Assembly: GCA_016256075.1 (NCBI GenBank)
Contig: SDVU01000792.1
Location: 1 to 10,483 of the forward strand
Direction: 5' to 3'
Length of the DNA: 10,483 bases
From: Dictyocoela muelleri
Taxonomy: Eukaryota > Microsporidia
Part shown: piece by piece, positions 1-7,349 of the stretch
Layout: each line of letters opens with the position of its first letter
Numbering within the stretch: the first letter of the stretch is position 1
The notes under the pieces: model-generated
What the model was told of the DNA's origin: nothing
The model's input: only the letters and a program-made list of their open reading frames with translations
The model's database searches: none
Position numbers and translations under genes: made by a program

Positions 1-26
1 TTATTAATTAAATAACAATTTATCTT

Positions 27-77
27 GGGGTAAATTTTGCCGGTTGATGTCTCTGGGGGGAAATTTTGCCGGTTGAT
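27..77. repeat. Two-unit G-rich direct repeat
   Basis: A roughly 22-base motif, a run of G followed by taaattttgccggttgat or aaattttgccggttgat, occurs twice, at 27-48 and 55-77, with a 6-base spacer. The two units are nearly identical. The G-run plus AAATTTT layout resembles motifs scattered through the element at 538-1082, so this may be the eroded end of a related element cut off by the window edge. No gene is associated with it. Confidence 0.6.
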
Positions 78-126
78 CCGAACATTTAAATTAAAAAAAT
101 TAAAAGTCTTCTGTTCATAAACATGT

Positions 127-500
127 AGTCCCAATTCACCGAATTCCTAATTGAACGAAAAAAAAATTTAACCCTTGTTTTCTTTAAAGTGTTTATTTTT
201 GTAGTGCGAAATATTTCTTATACATTGTGGCAGATATATAAATTAATGTATTTTATATTTCTTTTACTAGGATATAAAAGCATTATTTATGAGCACTATC
301 GAAAAAAATACAATATTACTAATTTCAAGCTGTATTTTTTAAATAAATGCTCTTTTAGTCTAGTAAAAGAAATATGCAATGCATTAATTTATATATCTAC
401 CACAATGTATAAGAAATATTTCGCACTGCAAAAACAAACACTTTAAAGAAAACAAAGGTTATTTCTTTTCGGTCAATTGGGAATTCGGTGAATTGGGACT
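127..500. mobile_element. Foldback (palindromic) MITE-like element
   Basis: The outermost 20 bases, agtcccaattcaccgaattc at 127-146, recur as an exact reverse complement at 481-500. Similarity continues inward with few mismatches, through a block around gtgcgaaatatttcttatac, to about 290 on the left and 340 on the right. This gives arms of roughly 160 bp and a loop of about 50 bp. The right end reads CAGTCCC when taken inward, which recalls the CAG tips of pogo/Tc1-type elements, while the left end lacks the C. An 8-base direct repeat, ttcataaa, lies at 114-121 and 507-514 but does not abut the inverted repeat, so no target-site duplication is claimed. The longest open stretch here begins with GTG and lies across the hairpin; it is not a gene. 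Confidence 0.75.
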
Positions 501-537
501 GAACCCTTCATAAAGTGTAATTTAAGAATATTTATTT

Positions 538-1082
538 GGTAAAAGTTAAATATACGGTCGGATGGAAAAGTATACCACCAGAGGGAAAATTTGTTAAGAG
601 TTAATAATAAAAGGGGGAGAAAATTATTAGGTGGAGGTAATTTTTTTTTGCCACTCGAATATGAATTTTGCTGTAAATAACATATGAAAGTTTAATATTG
701 ACAAAAATATTAATTTAAAAGTGGGGGGGGGAAATTAAAAGTGAGGGAAAAATTAAAAATATGGAAAAAAATTAAAAATTGGAAAAATTAATCGTTAATT
801 TTTTGCATCTTATTAAAAACACCCCCTAAAAATACCTTATAAAAAACCCACCCTTAAGGATCCTCATAAAAACACGTTTTGTACGATTTTTTGAACCGAT
901 ATATGAATTTCACAGTTTAAAAAATATATATATTAAAATTTTTAATCTCTTATAATTTTCCTTGCGACCTTATAATTTTTTCATCCACATTACAAAATTT
1001 CCCCTCCATTTTATCATTGAATTTACCAAATTTTCCCTCCGACTGTATAATTTTCCATCCGACCGTATATTTAACTTTTGCC
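538..1082. mobile_element. Non-autonomous element, 33-bp inverted ends, possible 8-bp target duplication
   Basis: The sequence at 537-569 matches the reverse complement of 1051-1083 at 32 of 33 positions; the core is aaaagttaaatatacggtcg followed by gatggaaaa. The inverted repeat begins with GG at both tips, and the 8-mer atttattt flanks it directly at 530-537 and 1083-1090. GG tips with an 8-9 bp duplication are what Merlin-family elements make, and Merlin transposase remains lie elsewhere in this window. The duplication is low-complexity and could be chance; hAT elements also make 8-bp duplications but usually have CAG or TAG tips. The element has no coding potential. Inside it, GGAAAATT-like motifs recur about every 20 bases, oriented inward from both ends. 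Confidence 0.65.
721..795 (+). repeat. Degenerate about 20-bp tandem array inside the 538-1082 element
   Basis: Four successive units of the form G(2-9)-A(3-7)-TTAAAA are spaced about 19-20 bases apart, starting with a nine-G run at 723-731. They resemble the GGAAAATTATA motifs nearer the ends of the same element and may be subterminal repeats. Simple purine-tract expansion is an equally good explanation. Confidence 0.55.
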
Positions 1083-1206
1083 ATTTATTTTACCCAAAAT
1101 TTTTCTTAAAAAATATCAGATTAGTAACTCATATACGATTTCTTATATATAAGAAAAATTTTGAAATACATATCATCAAAAATTGATTAATTCTGTTTTT
1201 TATAAA

Positions 1207-1320
1207 ATAAAAAAGGCTGTATAGAATCTATTGAGGGTCGCGTAGAATCAATAGTCGACAGCATACAGCCTTAAGGCCGTGTTTTCTCTGCCCCGAGCAT
1301 AATATATTATTCGGTTTATG
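1207..1320 (-). ncRNA. Candidate structured small RNA ending in T6
   Basis: This block is markedly richer in G and C than its surroundings. A 10-bp stem pairs 1213-1222 (aaggctgtat) with 1263-1272 (atacagcctt). Inside it a second 7-bp stem pairs 1228-1234 (ctattga) with 1248-1254 (tcaatag) around a 13-base loop. On the minus strand the outer stem is followed at once by six T residues (1209-1214 read in reverse), as expected for RNA polymerase III termination. Farther 5' on that strand is another self-complementary segment, 1293-1314, with ccga and tcgg ends around ataatatattat. No known RNA family was recognised; U6, RNase P, SRP and tRNA signatures were looked for and not found. A remnant of a mobile element is the main alternative. 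Confidence 0.35.
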
Positions 1321-1987
1321 CCTATTTAGGACTGTTTTTTAATATAAGTCGTTTGAGGAAAAAGTTTATTGAAAAGCGTTTATTTTAAAGAAAGAAAAAA
1401 TGTATTAAATATTTTTATTTTCATCATTTTTAATTCCTGATAAATACAATGAAATATAAATTTGTTGCATCTATAATTAAAAATCATAAAAAAGATTAAA
1501 ATTAAATAATTTCTTACTTTGTCTAAAATAAACCCTTTTCAATTACCCTTTTTTCCAAAAAACGTCGTGTATTTACAAAACAGTCATATAATCAGAACGA
1601 ACCTTTTATTTCTATCAAATACTCGCGTAAACTTTCCATGGAGAAGAAAATATTATCTGTAGATTTTAATGTCAATATGATCTTATATCTTATTAAATTT
1701 TTTTTCTCGAAAAAGAAAAAGAACCTTTAATATTATAAACTGAATAATTTACTTTTTATATTTTTTTTGTAATTCAATTTCATTTTAAAATAAAATGATT
1801 TATTTAATTTGCTCTTTTAGAGGTTTAATTTTTTAAAATTGATTTTTAAAAAAATATTGGTTAAACTTAATTCATTAATTAGTTTTTTTTTGATAGAATT
1901 GAAATAAATTTGGCAGAGGTGCACAGTTAAGAATGCATTGCTAAATCATTTAAATTCTGTATAGTATTTATTTAAAACAAATTATGA
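1321..1987. other. Gene-poor AT-rich spacer
   Basis: No gene, repeat or RNA can be supported here. The only heterogeneity is a slightly GC-richer block at about 1550-1680. On the minus strand it reads as protein-like sequence (containing MESLREYLIEIKGSF, then a stop, then the same frame continuing LYDCFVNTRRFLEKR). An open frame of this length, about 55 codons, is expected by chance in DNA this AT-rich, so it is not called as a gene. It could be a decayed exon. Confidence 0.5.
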
Positions 1988-2833
1988 TTAATTTAAATAC
2001 CTTGTCAATAAATAATTTATCAGCAACCCGAGATTATTATTCTCGATACAATATTTCTCAATTTTGTCAATTTTTTCATCTCTATGCCCTTTCATTGACA
2101 CAAACCTGTTATTTTTAATATAGAAAGAATATTCATAAGAATTAAAATTAATCTTCAGAACATCATCACAAAGTTCGGTTTTAACTGAAAACATTTCTTC
2201 AATAAAAGTTGACAAAGTCTTATACCATTGATTGCACTCTTTAAGTGCATCTTCATAAACAACTAAAGAATGTCTTTTCTGCTTTCTTGAAAGTGAGTCG
2301 CGTCTTTTCTTAAAAAGATCACACTTCTCTATTAAAGGTTTAATTTCAACTGTATCAATTTTTTCAATTTCATGAATTAAAGCTTCTATTTCATTTTTTT
2401 GTGAATTTTTAAGGTTTATAAAATATGATTTTTCACGATTTATTTCATCTTTAGAAATCAATTCACGTATTAATTGTTCTTTAACTTCGAGTTGTTTAAT
2501 CATTTCTTGATTTATACGCTCAACTTCATAAATACTTCGTTCTTCGTTGGCTAAGTCAACACTTATTTGGGCAAATTCTGCATCCATTGCCGAGTTTTTA
2601 GCCTTGACTTCGTTTAGTTCGTTTTTAATTTTTTCACACAAAATATCATCGGCCTGCCAAGATTTGGTCTTAATAGCCTCAATCATTTTTATTTTAGCAA
2701 TTTTCTCTAAAAATATAAATTTTAACGTTTTTTGGAAGTTTTTCATTTGCTGGAAATCATGTTCTACAGTAGTGTATTCTTCTTCATTTCTCATGAGGGT
2801 ATCTTTAATATAAATCGAATAATTGTTGCACAT
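1988..2833 (-). CDS. Coiled-coil protein with small C-terminal domain; possible KNL1/Spc7-like kinetochore protein
   Basis: This is an intact 281-residue frame with an ATG start and a TAA stop; a second ATG, residue 14, could be the true start. Residues of roughly 15-190 are strongly charged, rich in E, K and I, and show heptad-like spacing of hydrophobics, as in a long coiled coil. Residues 190-281 look different: a short helix (YEDALKECNQWYKTLSTF), then alternating hydrophobics suggesting beta strands (VLKINFNSYEYSFYI, residues about 226-250), then a C-terminal helix. A long coiled coil followed by a helix and a small sheet is the layout of the C-terminal part of KNL1/Spc7, and more loosely of Spc24/Spc25, whose RWD domains dock kinetochore complexes. 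The match is one of architecture and weak pattern, not of a diagnostic motif, and no MELT repeats are present. No signal peptide or membrane segment is seen. If it is KNL1-like it would act at the nuclear kinetochore; other coiled-coil proteins remain possible. Confidence 0.85.
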   Translation of the reverse strand: MCNNYSIYIKDTLMRNEEEYTTVEHDFQQMKNFQKTLKFIFLEKIAKIKMIEAIKTKSWQADDILCEKIKNELNEVKAKNSAMDAEFAQISVDLANEERSIYEVERINQEMIKQLEVKEQLIRELISKDEINREKSYFINLKNSQKNEIEALIHEIEKIDTVEIKPLIEKCDLFKKRRDSLSRKQKRHSLVVYEDALKECNQWYKTLSTFIEEMFSVKTELCDDVLKINFNSYEYSFYIKNNRFVSMKGHRDEKIDKIEKYCIENNNLGLLINYLLTRYLN

Positions 2834-3024
2834 TTAAGAATTGACTAATATGAGATTGATTTTGAAGATGTATGATAATTATAATTGGAATTTAAAGTTT
2901 ATTTTATACTAAGTAACTATTTTTTGAAATTTAAACTTATTAAAAACATTATATTTCCATTCCTTATTAATTTTATTTTAAACTTACCTTTTTAAGTTAA
3001 TTTTTAACTTGCCTTTTTTAATTA

Positions 3025-3685
3025 CAGTGTACCCTCTCAATACCGGTTTTTACGGTGACTTTTTTTGCTTAACCGGTATTGAAAAATACCGATCAAATAA
3101 ATTATATATAAAAATTGTTAAAATTTATTTATTTATTACTTGATCTTTTAAAAATATTCCAACATATCGGGCTTTCTTTTTGTTTTATTTCTTGATAAAA
3201 TATTTTTTAACTAAGTAAACGGTCTAAAAATTCAGAAGCGAGCAAAAAACAATCTTCCGAGGCAGAAACATATTCCAAAATTCAAAATATGTTAGTTGTT
3301 TTTTAATGAACTCGGTATCATTCTAATATTAAGATACGATTTATCTTCTTTATCAGGCATTTCATTTTAAGAATTTCTTCATTGACTTCATTAGGAAAAA
3401 ATTTGTCATCGTCAAATTCAACATAAATAAGAGCGTCATAATCGTCTATTTAATTGGTCTCATCCTTTTTTTAAGTGTATGACATTTACGAGTTATTTTT
3501 AATTTTTATTATCATAATAGAATAAATTTTTCTAAAAAAAAATAAAACAGTTATTGAAAATCGCATTAAACCGTTATTGGGAGTCAATAAACATACAAAA
3601 TTCTTTTCCGGGTAACTAATTTAAAAAAACCTGTTATAGAGTGGAAACCGTTATTTAGAGGTACCGTTATTGGAAGGTTACACTG
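3025..3685. mobile_element. Pogo-like (Tc1/mariner superfamily) DNA transposon, decayed
   Basis: The left end, CAGTGTACCCTCTCAATACCGG, and the right end read inward, CAGTGTAACCTTCCAATAACGG, are imperfect inverted repeats that start with CAG, and both are flanked by TA (3023-3024 and 3686-3687). TA duplication with CAG tips is typical of pogo/Tigger elements. Copies of an ACCG(G/T)TATTGA-like motif recur just inside both ends, for example around 3070-3095 and 3560-3580, as subterminal repeats. At 661 bp it is far too short for a complete element. It retains only a scrap of minus-strand coding sequence, so it is an internally deleted, non-autonomous copy. Confidence 0.8.
3318..3470 (-). pseudogene. 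Fragment resembling the acidic C-terminus of a pogo-type transposase
   Basis: The minus strand inside the pogo-like element reads KDETN, a stop, then IDDYDALIYVEFDDDKFF and PNEVNEEILKMK before closing at 3318. A change of frame near the end gives a different tail, MPDKEDKSYLNIR. Pogo/Tigger transposases end in an acidic, D- and E-rich segment after the DDE domain, and position within the element and composition both fit. The DNA-binding and catalytic parts are absent. It is too short for a family assignment from this fragment alone; the element ends carry most of the weight. Confidence 0.45.
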
Positions 3686-3785
3686 TATTTTTTAAAATAA
3701 ACGATGATGTATTATATTTTAATTCGTGAAAAACTATTGAAAGATAAAATACTTATTAAAAAATATATTTCGCAAAAAAAAAATT

Positions 3786-4013
3786 GGTACTACTACCTTT
3801 CTATGAGCCAATTAAGATGATGTAAATGTAAATATGTTACTAAGGGTTAAATTCCCTGTTAAAAACGAATAGGAATGCATTTTTAAGTATTAATATTTTT
3901 ATATATAATACTTAAAAATGCATTCCTATTCGTTTTTAACAGGGAATTTAACCCTTAGTAATATTTAAATTAACTTCTACTAAAAAAATTTGGATTATAG
4001 GAAGGTAGTATAA
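3786..4013. repeat. Palindromic terminal module, left copy (MITE-like)
   Basis: The central arms, 3838-3892 and 3906-3960, are a perfect 55-bp inverted repeat around a 13-base loop. Weaker pairing extends outward to tactactacctttctatga on the left and tataggaaggtagtata on the right. The module matches the one at 6082-6328 in both arms and in the loop, in the same orientation. Its outer left tip also matches the outer right tip of the other copy, so the pair may be the ends of one larger element. Alternatively, both are copies of an independent MITE. Confidence 0.8.
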
Positions 4014-4089
4014 TTCAAATTCTATTTAAAAAATATGAAAAATAAAAATAATTATTTATTCAAAATAATTAAAAAAGTGGGCATAAATA

Positions 4090-4400
4090 ATATCCCTACA
4101 ATTCCAGAAGAACATAAACACATTTAAATGATCATCAATCGAATCAATTTTTATACCATAAGACAGATTTGTTTTTTCTCAGGTGTGTCCACAAATTTTC
4201 TAGCTTTTGACTATTTACTTTAGTTATAGGATCCACGAATTTTTTTTAAGGCAAAACATGTTGAGATATGATCTCTATCTTTTAAAGAACTATAAGCTGG
4301 CCACAGTATTATGTGATTTTCTTTCATTTTTTCAAATATAGGTTATAAGGTTATAGCCACCCTCTTTATAACATTTTCAAATAAACACATTATATTCTAC
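4090..4400 (-). pseudogene. Merlin transposase copy A, C-terminal part
   Basis: Read on the minus strand, the segment gives HIILWPAYSSLKDRD at about 4270-4315, corresponding to the second catalytic-aspartate region (usually IISDCWxAY), then KFVDPITKVNSQKLENLWTH at about 4185-4245. The second string matches the Merlin/IS1595 signature FVDPxTxxxTxxIExxWxxLK, including its glutamate. Several frame changes and stops separate the blocks, and the D of the second motif is not in place. The piece lies 3' of copy B, whereas the N-terminal part of copy A lies 5' of it, which is what an insertion into copy A would produce. The inactive state is clear. Confidence 0.75.
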
Positions 4401-4642
4401 TTCGGGCTCTTCTCAAATTTTGGGAATTTTAGATTGTCAAAAAGAGGTCCATATAATTAGTAATTTAAAAATATTAATTTTTTAAAAAAAATAGCTGTAA
4501 TCACATAAGGGGTATAAATTAAAGAAATAAAATATTTAATACTTTTTTTTAAAAAGAAGTTAAATATTTTTAGGCATCCTTTTCTTTAAAAACGAACTTT
4601 ATAATAAAATTCGGTACAAATATTCCCATACTAGATTTTAAT

Positions 4643-5424
4643 CTTCATTCGGATCCTATATTCAGATTTAAGATGTGACCATTAAATTTTCAATAAATTT
4701 ATATGATAGCAATACTATTTGTGAATCCTTCAGAGTGGGATCAATAATATGATCATAACTAAATTCTCTGATAGTTGTGGGTTATTTAAAAAAACATCTG
4801 TTATTATAATAGTTCCTACAATAAAGTGATCTGCAATACATCATGTATTGTGGATATATTTCGGATAATATAAATATCTAAAAGAAATTTTTCGCTTCCG
4901 AAACTTCAACACCTCCTATAAATTATTGAATGACGGGTGTATTATCATGTGTCGAAAATGAATTTTAAATTTATTCTACATTGTCAAATTATTGTTTCTT
5001 CAATCTTCAGAGAGACCACCCTGACCTGTTTATTTCCCCTATTTTAATTATCAACTCTTAATTTAAAATATTTTCGATTTTCTCATATTTTAATAGGTCT
5101 GTTTACTTATTTCACCAGAAATTTTCATTTGACAATAGTCGAAATTAGCCGCAAATCCATAAACTATACGTAGAAAAATATATAGTAATGTTTCAAATCT
5201 TTCAATAAACATGTTACTCGCTAAATTAGTTTATTTTTGCAGTTTGCGCAAAAATAGTAATACGAATGTGTTCTTTATTTATCTTTCATCAGATTTTTTG
5301 CCACATTCTCACAGCTTTGACATGTGTATAAAGAATCAAAGATACACATTTTTTTCAATAAATTTAATGCATCAGCATTAGTTATAAAAATTGGTTCGTA
5401 AAAACCTTTTATACTTTTCGGCAT
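4643..5424 (-). pseudogene. Merlin transposase copy B (divergent subfamily), decayed
   Basis: An ATG at 5424 opens a 49-codon frame (MPKSIKGFYEPIFITNADAL onward) with a zinc-ribbon half, YTCQSCENV (C35, C38). After a stop at 5275-5277 the second half, FCANCKNK, follows in frame. Farther on are a KIEETII segment near 5005 (the family motif is IDET, so the first catalytic D is E here), IGGVE at 4905-4919, GTIIITD at 4796-4816 (second catalytic D) and WSHLKSEYRIRMK at 4643-4681 (the block after the third catalytic residue). The order zinc ribbon, IDET, GGVE, TD, ENLWSHLK is that of eukaryotic Merlin transposases with an IS1595/ISXO2-like DDE domain. Many stops and frame changes make it inactive. 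A CATAAGG motif at 4504-4510, with its inverse at 5451-5457, may mark the ends; this is weak. Confidence 0.75.
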
Positions 5425-5456
5425 GGATATACAATTTTTTAAAAATATTACCTTAT

Positions 5457-5534
5457 GTCTAAAATTTTAGAATTTCAAAAATTTTATAAAAATTATAGAT
5501 TTTATAAATTTTTCAAAATTTCTAAATTTTAGAC
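5457..5534. repeat. 78-bp AT-rich imperfect palindrome between Merlin copies
   Basis: The segment runs from gtctaaaattttagaa to its near inverse ttctaaattttagac and folds on itself over almost its full length. It sits where copy A's N-terminal part ends and copy B's upstream flank begins. A similar 9-mer, tctaaaatt on the minus strand, recurs near 4423-4431 on the other side of copy B. That could be the duplicated target of the insertion, but the sequence is simple. Confidence 0.55.
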
Positions 5535-6029
5535 AAGCGCCCTACTTCAATCATTCCGAATATTTAAAGGGCTCCTCCCAATCGCCCCTTCTCATCTTTC
5601 TTTTTAGTCCAATGTCTTTCATCAATCTTAACTTCTTTAAATAGCCCGCCTATTTTGATAGAATTTTTTTCAACAAAACATTTTTTTTTTATAAATATTA
5701 ATAAGGTAATATGTTCATTTATATATAATTTAAAAATTTCAGGATATGTTTTATAGGAAAGTGTATGCATAGAAAAAATAATATGCGAATATTAAGATTT
5801 TTTTTACTATCAAATTTAAAATTAGTGAATTCAGAATTAGTCAGAATACTACATCTTCAATTTCAATAATTACAATACGATATCACCCCAATATTTCAGA
5901 TGAATTTTTTTTCTGACATCTTTAACCTGCATACGAGGCATTTTTTTGTTTTAGGTATAATACCCATATCAATAAAACTTCATTATTTTGATTAATGTTC
6001 ACTAATTCGTTGAAATCTATACCTTTCAT
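5525..6029 (-). pseudogene. Merlin transposase copy A, N-terminal and first DDE part
   Basis: From an ATG at 6029 the minus strand reads MKGIDFNELVNINQNNEVLL, similar to the helical lead-in of Merlin proteins. A zinc-ribbon half, KKCLVCRLK, lies at about 5921-5948. A segment LTNSEFTNFKFDSKKNL follows, matching the family's RTGSFFxxSxLSLxxIL pattern. The longest open piece, 5564-5770 (68 codons), contains NSIKIGGLFKEVKIDERHW, which matches the family motif IGGPGxxVEIDE with its first catalytic aspartate intact. Similarity runs through the stop at 5564 into IFGMIEVG, the counterpart of WxFGGIExG. Several frame shifts and stops break the gene. Confidence 0.75.
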
Positions 6030-6081
6030 TCTATTTATTCGGTGTAAAAGCATGATGGTATAAAAATTTTAAATATATGTT

Positions 6082-6328
6082 GGATATAAACAATTCCTAT
6101 GACAAAAATTTTTTTAAGAAGAAGTAAATGTAAATATGTTATAGAGTAAAATTGTGCGTTAATAACGAATATGAATGTATTTTTAATTATTAACATTTCT
6201 ATATATAATATGAATACTTAAAAATACATTTATATTGGTTTTTTTTAACACACAATTTTACTCTTAGTAACATATTTACATTTACTTCTTCTTAAAAAAT
6301 TTGGGGTCATAGGAAAGTAGTAGTATCC
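6082..6328. repeat. Palindromic terminal module, right copy (MITE-like)
   Basis: The left arm, aagaagaagtaaatgtaaat at about 6116 onward, pairs with atttacatttacttcttctt ending near 6294. The remaining arm pairs with scattered mismatches around a loop near 6195-6215. It is the same family and orientation as 3786-4013 but more diverged between its own arms. It starts 53 bp upstream of the ATG of Merlin copy A, so it occupies the place where that element's end should be. Confidence 0.8.
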
Positions 6329-6478
6329 AAAATTTAATTGTAATCAAAAAAACAATTAAATAAAAAAATTATTTTACATATTTTTCAATTTTTAATTTAA
6401 TTGTTAAAATTTTATTATAATTTCAGAAAGGTTGTGAAGTGTTTATTTTTTGAATTTTTCAGAAGATTAGTTTGTTAA

Positions 6479-6932
6479 GGTTATGTATATTAAATGTTGA
6501 TAACATCTATAGCTACCAACTCGGAAAGTTGTCTCTTACCGTGGTCTTAGACCTTTTATTCCCGATGTTACAATAATACGGCACTAAAAAGCTACCCAGA
6601 AGCGCAGCTGTATTTGCGTTTTTCCTTTTATCAATGACTTAGCAGGATACAGATAATTAGTGGTTTTTCATTGATTTTTATTTTTCACTACTTTTTGCCG
6701 AGATTGTCGCCACACCCTTCTCCACACCTAGGAGAGTACCTTCCGACTTACTATAAAAGATTAGACCAAGTCTTAATCAGCTATACCACACTGAAACAAT
6801 AGTATATTACTACCATAGTTATTGATCACTTAATATCAAACTCAATTATTAATTAAAGTGTAATCAGCGGGATTCAAATCTCGATACTAAATTGTTACAA
6901 TTAAGAGTGTTAACCTCAGTGCCATCGGGTCC
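6479..6932 (-). mobile_element. Candidate tRNA-derived SINE, copy 1
   Basis: The segment is homologous to 7976-8411 in the same orientation. Shared blocks include acccagaagc-cagctgtat (6594-6613), caataatacg, tatcaatgac and ccacacctaggagag (6722-6736). On the minus strand its 5' end reads GGACCCGATGGCACTGAGGT. TGGCACTGAGG resembles the pol III A box, and GATTTGAATCC, about 44 bases later, matches the B box (GGTTCGANTCC) at nine of eleven positions. That spacing is tRNA-like. The remaining body is unrelated to tRNA and there is no poly(A) tail. It has no coding capacity. It could instead be a solo terminal repeat or a duplicated pol III gene; the A/B box pair favours a SINE. Confidence 0.6.
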
Positions 6933-7349
6933 TTTAAAAAGAGTCTAAAAATAAAATGATGATTAATGTTTCATTAATAGATTTTTACTTTTAAAATTAA
7001 ATATTATTATTTTTATATCGATAATTTTTTGTATTGATAAATTTTTTATGTTCGTAACTTTTTTGTCAATTAATCCTTAAATATTTATGTTGATATTTAT
7101 TATCAACAAAATTTAAAATAAATTATTATTTAAACTTTTTGCGTTTTCTGCACGTCTTTACCTGAAATATAAATCTCAATAAAACTTCAATAAATTTCAA
7201 ATTAAGTAATATTAAAAAAAACAATACACTTTTATTATAATTATTATTTATTTGTTATTTTTGATTAATAAGAGGTAGTATTAACATTATGATTTCAACA
7301 CTTCATATAAAAAATTTGTTAAAAGTAAAAACTTAAAATAAATTTAAAT
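6933..7349. other. AT-rich spacer without recognisable features
   Basis: Runs of A and T dominate and no gene, RNA or clear repeat is visible. The first 20 bases, tttaaaaagagtctaaaaat, resemble aaaaaatgagtctaaatat near 8460-8478 beyond SINE copy 2. The duplicated unit may therefore reach slightly past the tRNA-like head. The part nearest 7350 would be the 3' flank of the 103-residue gene. Confidence 0.6.

Larger units (their letters stand above)
3786..6328 (-). mobile_element. Decayed Merlin (IS1595/ISXO2-type) transposon, copy A, with a second Merlin inserted
   Basis: The outermost tips form an inverted pair, ggtactactacctttctatga at 3786 and, read inward from 6328, ggatactactactttcctatga; both begin with GG as Merlin ends do. 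Between them the minus strand carries an N-terminal and a C-terminal part of one Merlin-type transposase, at 5525-6029 and about 4090-4400, separated by a roughly 1-kb stretch that contains a different Merlin transposase. Removing that insert leaves about 1.5 kb, an ordinary size for a Merlin element. Flanks read aaaatt on the left and aaaatt on the right, too simple to prove a target duplication. That the palindromic modules belong to copy A is inference. Confidence 0.6.

Noticed and set aside
189-446. 85-codon open stretch on the plus strand
   Set aside because: It starts at GTG, spans the arms and loop of the foldback element at 127-500, and its composition follows the AT-rich hairpin.
962-1186. 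74-codon open stretch on the plus strand
   Set aside because: It begins with TTG, overlaps the inverted end of the 538-1082 element and looks like translated repeat DNA.
2547-2813. 88-codon open stretch on the plus strand
   Set aside because: It is the antisense of the coiled-coil gene at 1988-2833; its hydrophobic residues mirror the charged codons of that gene.
3786-6328. Long terminal repeats of a retroelement
   Set aside because: The direct modules are palindromes, lack TG...CA ends, and the sequence between them is Merlin transposase, not gag or pol.
6858-6932. A functional tRNA gene on the minus strand
   Set aside because: A and B boxes are present, but the acceptor, D and anticodon stems do not pair properly, and the segment is part of a larger dispersed repeat.
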